Origin: Candidatus Gemmiger excrementipullorum
GTDB lineage: Bacteria; Bacillota; Clostridia; Oscillospirales; Ruminococcaceae
Direction: 5' to 3'
Length of the DNA: 49,054 bases
NCBI GenBank assembly: GCA_019115045.1
Contig: DXEI01000117.1
Span: 1 to 49,054, forward strand
The notes under the pieces were generated by a model. That model saw nothing but the letters and a program-made list of their open reading frames with translations, made no database searches and was not told the DNA's origin. Positions 32,905-40,786 of this stretch are shown piece after piece (position 1 is the first letter of the stretch; every line of letters starts with the position of its first letter). A program made the position numbers and the translations under genes.

Positions 32905-33795
32905 ATGGACGAGTATTACCGTCTTGTGGCCGCGCTGCCGCAGCCTTTGGCCGGGGAGCTTGGCAAACTTTCGCCGCGTTATGCGCCCTATGTGCAGGAG
33001 ATCCGCCTGCGCCGGGGGCAGCCGGTGCTGTTTACGGTGCAGGGCCGCCTGACGCCCTGCGCCAAGTTCCTGCCGGGGGCGCGGCGGGCTGCCCATATAG
33101 GCGAGGCAGACCTGCAGGCGTGCTTTTTGCATCTGTGCCAGCATTCTGTCTATGCGTATGAGGAAGAACTGCGCCAGGGTTTTTTCACTGTCGAGGGCGG
33201 GAACCGCATCGGCGTGGCCGGCAGCTGGGGCGGCAGCGGGTTTTCCGCTGTGACGTCGCTGAACCTGCGCGTGGCGCGCTGGGTGACCTGCGATGTGCCG
33301 CAGCCGGTACAGCAGTATCTTGCCGAGGGTTCCGGCAGTCTGCTGGTGGCCGGCGCGCCCGGCAGCGGCAAGACGACGTTTCTGCGCACGCTGGTACAGC
33401 TTTTGAGCCAAAAAGACGCGGTCGTCTGCGTGGTGGACGAGCGCTGCGAGCTGATGGCGGGCGAGGGCGGCGGGGGGCTGCCAACGGCGGGGATGCGGTG
33501 CGATGTCTACACACGCTGCCCCAAGGCCGAAGGCATCGAGATGGCGCTGCGCTGCATGAACCCGGCTTTCATCGTCTGCGACGAGCTGGGCACCGCGCAG
33601 GATGCTGCGGCGGTGGAGCGCGGCCTTGCCACCGGCGTGCGGTTCCTGGCTTCCGTCCATTGCGACACGCCGGAGACTTTGCGCCAAAAACCGTTTTTGC
33701 AGCAGCTGCTGCAGGCGGGTGCTTTCCGGCAGGCTGTTTTTTTGGATGGCCGCGAAAAGCCGGGGACGATGGCGGAATGGGTGGTGCTGCCATGA
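32905..33795 (+). CDS. spoIIIAA: Stage III sporulation protein AA (secretion ATPase)
   Basis: The 296-residue ATPase is related to type II/IV secretion ATPases and powers the SpoIIIA-SpoIIQ channel between mother cell and forespore. Walker A GAPGSGKT is at residues 150-157; Walker B-like VVCVVDERCEL follows, and the segment FIVCDELG is conserved. The start ATG 32905 has GTGAGGTGAGG upstream; the frame is open back to 32743 but that overlaps the tsf terminator. It opens the eight-gene spoIIIA operon. Confidence 0.95.
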   Translation: MDEYYRLVAALPQPLAGELGKLSPRYAPYVQEIRLRRGQPVLFTVQGRLTPCAKFLPGARRAAHIGEADLQACFLHLCQHSVYAYEEELRQGFFTVEGGNRIGVAGSWGGSGFSAVTSLNLRVARWVTCDVPQPVQQYLAEGSGSLLVAGAPGSGKTTFLRTLVQLLSQKDAVVCVVDERCELMAGEGGGGLPTAGMRCDVYTRCPKAEGIEMALRCMNPAFIVCDELGTAQDAAAVERGLATGVRFLASVHCDTPETLRQKPFLQQLLQAGAFRQAVFLDGREKPGTMAEWVVLP

Positions 33796-34265
33796 GCCTG
33801 GTACTGCGGCTGCTGGGGGCGGTGCTGCTGGTAGCAGCCGGCGCCGGCGGCGGGCTGGCGGTCTACAAGCGCAGCTATGCGCGCTGGCGGCAGCTACATA
33901 CCTTTGCGCGGATGCTGGGGTACCTGCAGGGCACGCTGGCGTACCAGCCGCTGCGCGCAGAGGAATTGCTGCGCCGCGCCGCGGCCTACCCGGAGTTTGC
34001 CCGCCTGGGGGCGGCAGGGTGCCGCACCCTGGCGGAGCTGCCGCTGCCCGGGGCGCTGGCGCCCGCCCTGTGCCAGGAGGTGCGCCAGGGCCTGGAACAG
34101 CTGGCGTGGGAGCCGCGCGCCGGGGCCTGCGCGACCTTGCGCCGCCTGACCGCGCTGTGTGAGGACGCCGCCGCGCAATGCCGGCGCGAGGCGCAGGCGG
34201 CGCGCAGCCTGTGGCCGCGGCTGGGCGCCTGTGCGGGCGTGCTGGCTGTGATCTTACTGTGGTAG
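33792..34265 (+). CDS. spoIIIAB: Stage III sporulation protein AB
   Basis: The 157-residue membrane protein has hydrophobic segments at both ends (about 5-24 and 142-157) and a helical cytoplasmic part (FARMLGYLQGTLAYQPLRAEELL) resembling type II secretion F-type proteins, as in other SpoIIIAB. ATG overlaps the spoIIIAA stop as ATGA, so translation is coupled. It is needed for the channel that keeps sigma-G active in the forespore. Confidence 0.92.
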   Translation: MSLVLRLLGAVLLVAAGAGGGLAVYKRSYARWRQLHTFARMLGYLQGTLAYQPLRAEELLRRAAAYPEFARLGAAGCRTLAELPLPGALAPALCQEVRQGLEQLAWEPRAGACATLRRLTALCEDAAAQCRREAQAARSLWPRLGACAGVLAVILLW

Positions 34266-34275
34266 GGGGCGCGCC

Positions 34276-34470
34276 ATGGACATTGATCTTGTATTCAAAA
34301 TCGCCGCCACCGGCATCATCGTGGCGGTGCTGAACCAGCTGCTGATCCGTTCCGGGCGCGAAGATCAGGCTATGATGACGACGCTGGCGGGGCTGATCGT
34401 GGTGCTGAGCATGCTGGTGCGCCAGATCAGCGACTTGTTTGTGCTGATCAAAGCGCTGTTTGAACTGTGA
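34276..34470 (+). CDS. spoIIIAC: Stage III sporulation protein AC
   Basis: The 64-residue protein has two membrane helices (about 5-23 and 34-58) and the family pattern DLVFKIAATGIIVAVLNQLL with GREDQA between. Length is that of SpoIIIAC. It follows spoIIIAB after 10 bases and precedes spoIIIAD after nine. Confidence 0.95.
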   Translation: MDIDLVFKIAATGIIVAVLNQLLIRSGREDQAMMTTLAGLIVVLSMLVRQISDLFVLIKALFEL

Positions 34471-34479
34471 TGGGACTTT

Positions 34480-34860
34480 ATGTTGATCTTCAAGTTGGCG
34501 GCCGCGGCGTTGGTGGCGGTGGTGTTGTGTCTGGCGCTCAAAAAAGACCAGCCGGCGTTTGCGTTTCTGGTATCGGTGGGCGCGGCGGCGGGGTTGCTGC
34601 TGGCAGCGGCGCGGCAGGTGGAGCCGCTCGTGGCCTGGCTGCAAACGCTCGACGCTTCGCTGCCGGGGCAGGGCATAGGGTGCCTGCTGCGGGTATTGGG
34701 CATCGTACTGGTGGCCCAGCTGGCGGCCGACGTCTGCCGCGAAGGCGGGCTGCTGGCGGCGGCTACCGCCGCCGAGCTGTGCGGCCGTGTGCTGGCGCTG
34801 CTGCAGGCGCTGCCGCTGTTGCAGCAGCTGTTCGATGCTTATGCGGGGTATTTGCAGTGA
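34480..34860 (+). CDS. spoIIIAD: Stage III sporulation protein AD
   Basis: The 126-residue membrane protein has four hydrophobic segments and the SpoIIIAD/AC-like pattern, with the first LIFKLAAAALVAVVLCLAL and a LRVLGIVLVAQLAADVCREG motif near 90-110. It is a component of the SpoIIIA complex. Its stop TGA overlaps the spoIIIAE start codon. Confidence 0.92.
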   Translation: MLIFKLAAAALVAVVLCLALKKDQPAFAFLVSVGAAAGLLLAAARQVEPLVAWLQTLDASLPGQGIGCLLRVLGIVLVAQLAADVCREGGLLAAATAAELCGRVLALLQALPLLQQLFDAYAGYLQ

Positions 34861-35888
34861 TGTTTCTGCTGTGGGCGTCGCCGCCGCACGCGGGCGCGGA
34901 GACCCTGCCGCCGGATGTGCAGGCGTTTTTGGCGGACGACGCCCCCACCGTGGAGGATGCCTCCGCTTGGCAGTGGGACGACCTGCTGGGTTGGCTGGCC
35001 GGCGCCGCCACAAAGGGTCTGCAGGAACCGTTCCGCTTTGCGCTGCAGGCGGGCGGGTATCTGCTGCTGGCCGGGGTGCTGGGGCTTTTGGCAGGCGGCG
35101 GAAGCGGGCGGCGCTGCCTGGACGCCGTGGCGGCGCTGGGATTCGGCGCGCTGAGCCTGGACGCAATGATGACGATGAGCGAAACGGTGCTGACGACGGC
35201 ACGGGACTGCCAGAACTACCTCGTCGCGTTTGTCCCGGTGTTCAGCGGCGTGGCGGCCGCAGGCGGGCAGACGGCCGGCTCGCTGGTGTACAGCGGCATG
35301 TTTTTGACGATGTCGGGCTTCTTGGCGGGGCTGATCCAAAGCGTACTGCTGCCGGTCATGCAGATCTATTTCTGCTTTGCCGCCTGCGCCTGCATCTGGG
35401 GCGGCGCAGGCGTGGCCGAAGCGGCGTCTTTGCTGGCGCGCGGCCTGCAATGGCTGCTGAAATTGTGCGGCGTGGTGTTTGGCGCGGTGCTGGGGCTGCA
35501 AAATGTGCTGGCCAACACGGTGGATACCGCCATGCTGCGCACCGGCAAAAGCGTGCTGCAAGGGTTTATCCCGGTGGTGGGCGACGCGGCTTCGGCGGCG
35601 CTGTCCGGTGCGGCGGCCGCCGTGCAGCTGCTCAAAGGCTCCCTGGCGCTGGCGGCGCTGCTGGCGCTGGCGGCCGCCTTTGTACCGGTGTTTTTACAGT
35701 GCCTGTTCTATGGTGCTGCCTTTGCGGCGGCGGGTGCGGCGGCCCTGGCCGGCGGGCAGAGATCCTGCGGGCAGCTGTGCCGGTTGTACCTGGAGGGGAC
35801 AAAACTCTGCGCTTCCATTTTGGTGCTGTACTTCTTTATGGTCTTTTTGTCGACGGCCTTGCTTTTGATCACAGGGAATGGGGGATGA
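34860..35888 (+). CDS. spoIIIAE: Stage III sporulation protein AE
   Basis: The 342-residue polytopic protein begins with a short signal-like segment (FLLWASPPHAGAETL), then a polar stretch and at least seven membrane segments (about 60-340). The patterns MTMSETVLTTARDCQNYL and LKLCGVVFGAVLGLQNVLA match SpoIIIAE. It is a major membrane component of the forespore channel. The start overlaps the spoIIIAD stop; alternative GTG 34857 is one codon earlier. Confidence 0.93.
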   Translation: MFLLWASPPHAGAETLPPDVQAFLADDAPTVEDASAWQWDDLLGWLAGAATKGLQEPFRFALQAGGYLLLAGVLGLLAGGGSGRRCLDAVAALGFGALSLDAMMTMSETVLTTARDCQNYLVAFVPVFSGVAAAGGQTAGSLVYSGMFLTMSGFLAGLIQSVLLPVMQIYFCFAACACIWGGAGVAEAASLLARGLQWLLKLCGVVFGAVLGLQNVLANTVDTAMLRTGKSVLQGFIPVVGDAASAALSGAAAAVQLLKGSLALAALLALAAAFVPVFLQCLFYGAAFAAAGAAALAGGQRSCGQLCRLYLEGTKLCASILVLYFFMVFLSTALLLITGNGG

Positions 35889-35890
35889 CC

Positions 35891-36334
35891 ATGGATACCA
35901 TCCGGCATTTGGCGCTGGGTTGCTGCATCGCGACGACGGTGGCTGGCGTCCTGCGTGTCTTTTGGCCGGAAAACGGGTTTTCTGCCGTCATAAACGCTGT
36001 GCTGGCGCTATATATTATAACGGCAGCCTTGCAGATGCTGCGCGGCGCAGACTGGCCGGCGCTGGCCCGGACGCTGCGCCAGCTGCCGGATACCGCGCAG
36101 CAGCCCGTGCAGCAGTATGAGGCCTACAGCCGGGAGCTGGGGCTTTCGGCTTCGGCGGGGGCGGTGCAGCAGGTCCTTGCGCAGGCCGGCGTGGACGCCG
36201 CTGTACAGATCCGCGGCGGCGTGTGCTGTGTGGAACTGGCGCGCGAAAGCGACCGCGCCCGCGCCGAGGCGGTGCTGGCCGCCAGCTGCGGGCAGCTGCC
36301 CTGGCAGATCGTCACAGGGGGTGGGGCTGCATGA
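35891..36334 (+). CDS. spoIIIAF: Stage III sporulation protein AF
   Basis: The 147-residue protein has two N-terminal membrane segments (about 6-24 and 32-52) and a soluble C-terminal domain (residues 80-147) with SAGAVQQVLAQAGVDAAVQI, the ring-building-motif-type fold of SpoIIIAF. ATG 35891 has a run of G upstream; ATG 35885 overlapping the spoIIIAE stop is the alternative. Its stop overlaps the spoIIIAG start. Confidence 0.9.
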   Translation: MDTIRHLALGCCIATTVAGVLRVFWPENGFSAVINAVLALYIITAALQMLRGADWPALARTLRQLPDTAQQPVQQYEAYSRELGLSASAGAVQQVLAQAGVDAAVQIRGGVCCVELARESDRARAEAVLAASCGQLPWQIVTGGGAA

Positions 36335-36867
36335 AAGCGTTTTCTGTCCTGTGGCAGCGCGCCGTGCAGCGCGGCGCGGCGCTGTGGGCCGATGAGAAAA
36401 AACGGATCAACCTGTTGGTGGGCGCGGGGTTGGCCGGGCTTTTGCTGCTGGCGTTTTCGGAGTGGATCCCGCAGCAGGACCCCGGCGAAACACAGCCTGC
36501 GGCCGCGGCGGCGCAAAGCCAGGCGAACTATGCGCAGGAGCTGGAAACCAAGCTGCAGGCCGTGCTTGCCAAGACCGAGGGCGTGGGCAGTGTGGAGGTC
36601 GTGGTCACACTGGAACAGCAGGAGGAGACCGTCTATGTCACCGACCAGGAGACCGCAGCCGACGGTTCCGCCACAGTCAGCCATGTGCTGCCGGGCGGCA
36701 GCGGGCTTGTGCAGACCGTGCGCATGCCCCGGGTGCTGGGCGTGGCCGTTGTGTGCGCGGGCGGGGCCGACGCCGCCGTGCAAAACCGTGTCGTCACGCT
36801 GGTGCAGGCCCTGACCGGCGCAGGCGCCCACCACATCACCGTCGCCCAAATGGCACCGGCACAATAA
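36331..36867 (+). CDS. spoIIIAG: Stage III sporulation protein AG
   Basis: The 178-residue protein has one membrane segment (about 26-44) and an extracytoplasmic ring-building-motif domain: ELETKLQAVLAKTEGVGSVE and VLGVAVVCAGGADAAVQNRV. SpoIIIAG in Bacillus forms a ring of about thirty subunits in the intermembrane space. ATGA overlap with spoIIIAF. Sequence is Ala-rich, but all key strands are visible. Confidence 0.93.
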   Translation: MKAFSVLWQRAVQRGAALWADEKKRINLLVGAGLAGLLLLAFSEWIPQQDPGETQPAAAAAQSQANYAQELETKLQAVLAKTEGVGSVEVVVTLEQQEETVYVTDQETAADGSATVSHVLPGGSGLVQTVRMPRVLGVAVVCAGGADAAVQNRVVTLVQALTGAGAHHITVAQMAPAQ

Positions 36868-36880
36868 AGGAGGCTCTGTT

Positions 36881-37528
36881 ATGAATCGATCTGCAACCAA
36901 GCAAAGCAAAAGCCGCCAGGCAACGGCCGCCGTGATGGTGCTGGCGCTGGGGGCGGCCATCTACCTGAACTGGTCCTTTGCGCGGGAGGCCCCGCAGGAC
37001 GTAACGGCCGGGCAGACGCAGGCGGCGGTGGAGACAGCCGCCGATGCAGCGCCGGTGCTGGACCCGCTGGAAGCGCAAACGGCCGCCGCGGCACAAAGCG
37101 GAGAAGGCGAACCGGCCGCCAACAAAAATTACGGCGAGGCGCAGCTTGTCAGCGTCAGCCAGGATACCGGCGCCGAGTTTTTTGAGCAGGCGCGCCTTTC
37201 GCGCAGCAAAGCGCGCGACGAAGCGCTGGAAGCGCTGAACGATGCGCTGAAGGATACCAACGTCAGCGAGGAGGAGCAGAAAGCGCTGACGACGCGCCTG
37301 AGCGCCCAGGTCAACAACATCACGCTGGAGACCAAGCTGGAAACGCTGATCAAGTCCAAGGGCTTTGCCGACTGTGTCGTCAACCTGGAGGGCGAAAAAG
37401 CCAACGTGACGGTGATGACCGAAAACGATGCGCTGACAGCCGCCGAAGTCACACAGATCCGCGACGCGCTGATGAACCAGTGCGCCGGCCTGGACGCCAA
37501 AGACATCACCATCGTCGAGGTAAAATAA
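36881..37528 (+). CDS. spoIIIAH: Stage III sporulation protein AH
   Basis: The 215-residue protein has one membrane segment (about 14-30) and a C-terminal domain (about 95-215) that in Bacillus binds forespore SpoIIQ across the septum. The core EFFEQARLSRSKARDEALEA, the stretch of acidic and polar residues, and the closing SKGFADCVVNLEGEKANVTV are typical. The start has AAAGGAGGC upstream. It is the last gene of the operon; no clear terminator follows. spoIIQ itself is not in the window. Confidence 0.95.
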   Translation: MNRSATKQSKSRQATAAVMVLALGAAIYLNWSFAREAPQDVTAGQTQAAVETAADAAPVLDPLEAQTAAAAQSGEGEPAANKNYGEAQLVSVSQDTGAEFFEQARLSRSKARDEALEALNDALKDTNVSEEEQKALTTRLSAQVNNITLETKLETLIKSKGFADCVVNLEGEKANVTVMTENDALTAAEVTQIRDALMNQCAGLDAKDITIVEVK

Positions 37529-37541
37529 CCCGCCGGATCGG

Positions 37542-37570
37542 TTGCAAATGGTATGGTTTTGTGGTACACT
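37542..37570 (+). promoter_or_regulatory. Sigma-A promoter of the Asp23/nusB operon
   Basis: TTGCAA (37542-37547), 17 bases, TACACT (37565-37570), then a GTGGCCC/GGGCCAC hairpin in the leader. Confidence 0.75.
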
Positions 37571-37631
37571 AAACTATACTATAAGAAAACGTGGCCCCTG
37601 CCGGGCCACTGGCAACGGGAGGGTATACAAC

Positions 37632-37991
37632 ATGGATGTGCAGAACACCATCGGGGGCAGCCTGCAGATCTCTACCGATGTTTTGGCCAAGATCGCACGG
37701 CTGGCAGCGTTGGAAGTGGACGGCGTGGCCCAGGTCACGGCCGGCGGCAGCCAGAACGTGCGCGGCCTTTTGGGCCGTACCGGGCTGCGCAAGGCGGTCA
37801 GCGTCACGCTGGACGACGGCGTGGCTTCCGTTGCCGTGCATCTGACGACGCGGTATGGGCACAAGATCATGCCGTTGTGCGAAAGCGTGCAGGAAAACGT
37901 CAAGCAGACGATCCAGAACATGACCGGGATCACGGTATCCCGCGTGGATGTACTGGTGGTCGGCCTGGCCCAGCCCGAAGCACAGGATTGA
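37632..37991 (+). CDS. Asp23/Gls24 family protein (YqhY-like)
   Basis: The 119-residue protein has the Asp23 pattern: GGSLQISTDVLAKIARLAAL at the N terminus, then EVDGVAQVTAGG and the helix SVQENVKQTIQNMTGI followed by VSRVDVLVVGL. YqhY-type proteins sit next to nusB or acetyl-CoA carboxylase genes in many Firmicutes and affect envelope or lipid homeostasis; the neighbour nusB here fits. ATG 37632 has GGGAGGG upstream. Confidence 0.9.
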   Translation: MDVQNTIGGSLQISTDVLAKIARLAALEVDGVAQVTAGGSQNVRGLLGRTGLRKAVSVTLDDGVASVAVHLTTRYGHKIMPLCESVQENVKQTIQNMTGITVSRVDVLVVGLAQPEAQD

Positions 37992-38014
37992 AGAAGAAGG
38001 ACAGGAAACCAAGT

Positions 38015-38431
38015 ATGTCGAAAAAGCTGACCCGCCGCGAATCCCGCGAGGCGGCCTACCTGACGGCGTTTGCCGCCACCTTTGAACCCGAGGCCCCCGC
38101 ACTGCCGGAGGATGCCGAGCCGCCGCAGGGCGACGCGTTCACCGCGCAGCTGCTGGCGGCTATGAACGACCACGCCGAAGAACTGGACGCCGTCATCACC
38201 GCGCACCTGAAAGGCTGGACGCTGAACCGCGTGCCGCGCGTGGCGCTGGTGGCCCTGCGCCTGGCCCTGGCAGAAATGCTGTATGGCGAGGAGCAAAAGC
38301 CCGGCGTCGCCATCAACGAGGCGGTGGAGCTCGTCAAAAAATACGGGGCCGAAAGCGACCACCAGTTCGTGAACGGTCTGCTGGGCACCGTGGCCCGCGA
38401 ACGGGAAGAAAGCGCGGAAGCACAATGTTGA
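38015..38431 (+). CDS. nusB: Transcription antitermination factor NusB
   Basis: The 138-residue all-helical protein binds boxA RNA with NusE to protect rRNA transcription from termination. The N terminus KKLTRRESREAAYLTAFA and the C-terminal PGVAINEAVELVKKYGAESD with FVNGLLGTVARE are signature segments. It is 23 bases after the Asp23 gene and its stop overlaps the next start. Confidence 0.95.
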   Translation: MSKKLTRRESREAAYLTAFAATFEPEAPALPEDAEPPQGDAFTAQLLAAMNDHAEELDAVITAHLKGWTLNRVPRVALVALRLALAEMLYGEEQKPGVAINEAVELVKKYGAESDHQFVNGLLGTVAREREESAEAQC

Positions 38432-39372
38432 CGCTGGGCATCGATACCAGCAATTATGCAACCTCTCTGGCAGTGTTTGACACAGACGCCGGAGAGGTTG
38501 TTTGCGATTGCAAAAAGTTTCTGCCGGTGCGTCCCGGGCAGCTGGGGCTGCGCCAAAGCGACGCGCTGTTCCACCACACGGCGGCGCTGCCTGCGATGCT
38601 GGCGGAGCTGGCGGGCTAAACGGACCTGGGCAGGGTGCAGGCCGTCGGCGTTTCGGCCAAGCCGCGCCCGGTGGAGGGGTCTTATATGCCGTGCTTTTTG
38701 GCCGGCATCAGCGCCGCCACGGCCTTTGCGCTGCCCAAAGCGCTGCCGCTGGTGCAGACGACGCACCAGCAGGGGCATATCGCGGCGGCGCTGTTTGCCA
38801 TCGGCCGGCCGGAACTGTTTACCGGGGAAAGTTTGGTGTTCCATGTCTCGGGCGGTACGACCGACCTGCTTTTGTGCCATGGCGCGCAGGCGGTCACGCC
38901 GCTGGGCACCAGCAGCGATCTGTACGCCGGGCAGGCCGTTGACCGGCTGGGGGTCAAACTGGGGTACCCGTTCCCGGCTGGGGCGTATGTCAGCGAACAG
39001 GCCGCCCTGTGCCCGGAGCGCATCCGCCCCAAAGCCAGTGTGCAGGGGCAAAATTGCAGCCTTTCCGGGCTGGAAAACCAGTGCACGCAGCTGCTTGCAC
39101 AGGGAAAAGACGCGCCGTATGTATGCAAATACTGCCTGCTGTGCATTGCCGAAACGCTGGTGCGCATGGCGGGCGCGGCGCTGCAGCAGCACCCCGGCCT
39201 GCCGGTGGTGTTTGCCGGCGGCGTGATGAGCAGCGAGCTGATCCGCGCCTATGTGACACACCGCGTGCCGGGGGCTTGTTTTGTGCCTGGGAAATATGCC
39301 AGCGACAACGCCATCGGCGTTTCCATCCTGGCCGCCAGGGAGGTGGGCGCATGGCCGACTACATCAGCGTAA
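38425..39372 (+). pseudogene. TsaD-like (O-sialoglycoprotein endopeptidase family) paralogue, interrupted by a stop
   Basis: One frame from ATG 38425 reads a 315-codon glycoprotease-family protein: LGIDTSNYATSLAVFD at the N terminus, SVSAKPRPVEGSYMPCFLAG, HQQGH in place of the HxxxH metal motif, VSGGTTDLLLC, and VFAGGVMSSELIRA. Codon 65 (38617-38619) is TAA, in the middle of the first domain; the frame then continues intact to 39372. Such a paralogue between nusB and xseA is common in Clostridia and is distinct from the essential tsaD. The downstream part has a GTG at 38635 without a usable ribosome site. The call is pseudogene; sequencing error or stop readthrough cannot be excluded. The end overlaps xseA by 22 bases. 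Confidence 0.75.
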
Positions 39373-40574
39373 GCGCGCTCAACCGCATGGTGCGCCGCGT
39401 GCTGGACGACTGCGCGCCGCTCAGTGATGTCATCGTCTGCGGCGAGCTTTCCGGCTTTACACGGCATTACAAAAGCGGGCACCTGTACTTTACGCTCAAG
39501 GACGAGAACGCCAGCGTCAAAGGTGTGATGTTCCGCGGGCAGGCCCGTCTTTTGAATTTTGAGCCGCAAAACGGCATGCGGGTACTGGCTTATGGCCGCG
39601 CCACTTTGTACGAGCGCGACGGCGCGTTCCAGCTCTATGTCGACTACATGCGTCCCTTTGGCGCGGGTGCCGCGCAGATGGCGTTTGAGGCGCTGTACAA
39701 AAAGCTGGAGGCCGAGGGCCTCTTTGCCCCGGAGCGCAAACGCCCCTTGCCGCCGGTGCCGCGCTGCATCGGCGTCGTCACCAGCAAGACCGGCGCGGCC
39801 TGGCAGGACGTGCAGACGGTCATCGCCCGGCGCTGGCCCCAGACGAAACTGTTGCTGGCGCCGGTCACCGTGCAGGGGCTGGAAGCCGAGCGCAGCATCG
39901 TCGCCGGGATCCGTGCGCTGGACCGCGACCCACGCCCCGAGGTCATTCTGGTCACCCGCGGCGGCGGCAGCAAAGAGGATCTGTGGATCTTCAACAGCGA
40001 GCGCATCGCCCGCGCGGCGGCCGCCTGCCGCAAGCCGCTGGTCTCCGCCGTAGGGCATGAGATCGACACCACCATCCTCGATTATGTGGCGGATCTGCGC
40101 GCGCCGACGCCTTCGGCCGCGGCGGAACTCTGCGTACCGGACCGCCGGGAATTTTTGCAAAAAATTGCCATTTTGCAGGAGAATATTCAAAAAAGTATGC
40201 AGAACCGCCTGCAAATATGCTATAATAGATTCAGTATGACCGCCGCCGGCGCCGGCATGCAGAACCAGCGCCGTGCCATGGCGCGCCGCGCCCAGGACCT
40301 GGAACGCGTGCAGGATGCGGTGCAGCTGGCCCAGCAGCACCGCACCCGCCGCGCAGGGGAGAGCCTGCGCAGTGCGGCGGCTCTGGCGCAGTCTTTGAAC
40401 CCATACGGCATCCTGGCGCGCGGGTACGCTATCGTGACACAGGACGGTGCGGTGCGCACTGTAGACGCACTGCGCCCGGGGCAGAACATCACGCTGCACG
40501 GCGCCGGGGCCGAGGCCGACTGCATCGTGCAGGCGGTGCGCCCACAAAACGAGCAGGAAAGGGAAACACCATGA
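39351..40574 (+). CDS. xseA: Exodeoxyribonuclease VII large subunit
   Basis: The 407-residue subunit has an N-terminal OB fold (about 1-100, ISVSALNRMVRRVLDDCAPL), the catalytic core with SKTGAAWQDVQTVI, TRGGGSKEDLWIFNSE and VSAVGHEIDTTILDYVADLRAPTPSAAAE, and a coiled-coil region (about 260-360). It degrades single-stranded DNA with XseB. ATG 39351 has GGGAGGTGG upstream and lies inside the end of the TsaD-like frame. ATGA overlap with xseB. Confidence 0.97.
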   Translation: MADYISVSALNRMVRRVLDDCAPLSDVIVCGELSGFTRHYKSGHLYFTLKDENASVKGVMFRGQARLLNFEPQNGMRVLAYGRATLYERDGAFQLYVDYMRPFGAGAAQMAFEALYKKLEAEGLFAPERKRPLPPVPRCIGVVTSKTGAAWQDVQTVIARRWPQTKLLLAPVTVQGLEAERSIVAGIRALDRDPRPEVILVTRGGGSKEDLWIFNSERIARAAAACRKPLVSAVGHEIDTTILDYVADLRAPTPSAAAELCVPDRREFLQKIAILQENIQKSMQNRLQICYNRFSMTAAGAGMQNQRRAMARRAQDLERVQDAVQLAQQHRTRRAGESLRSAAALAQSLNPYGILARGYAIVTQDGAVRTVDALRPGQNITLHGAGAEADCIVQAVRPQNEQERETP

Positions 40575-40786
40575 AGCAGCCAAAATCGTTTGAGGAAGGC
40601 ATGCAGCGTTTGCAGGAGCTGTTGGGCGTTTTACAGGACGACGCCACCCCGTTGGCGCAGTCGGTCAAAGTGTATGCCGAGGCTGCCGGGCTGATCAGCT
40701 ACTGCAAACAGACGCTGGATGACGCCCAGCTCAAGATCGAGGAGATCGACGCCGGGCTGGCAGAAAAAGCGGGGGATGCACTATGA
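40571..40786 (+). CDS. xseB: Exodeoxyribonuclease VII small subunit
   Basis: The 71-residue helical protein has the XseB pattern SFEEGMQRLQELLGVLQDDA and the LAQSVKVYAEA segment with ILKIEEI-like end (QLKIEEIDAGL). It forms the nuclease with XseA. ATG overlaps the xseA stop; the ispA start overlaps its own stop. Confidence 0.95.
   Translation: MKQPKSFEEGMQRLQELLGVLQDDATPLAQSVKVYAEAAGLISYCKQTLDDAQLKIEEIDAGLAEKAGDAL

Noticed and set aside
30592-35202. A 1536-codon minus-strand open frame across rpsB, tsf and the spoIIIA genes
   Set aside because: It is antisense to many well-identified genes, has no family motifs, and long stop-free antisense frames are common in GC-rich DNA with strong codon bias.
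38617-38619. Programmed readthrough or code change at the TAA in the TsaD-like gene
   Set aside because: All other genes here use TAA as a normal stop and no stimulatory structure is evident; a pseudogene or read error is simpler.
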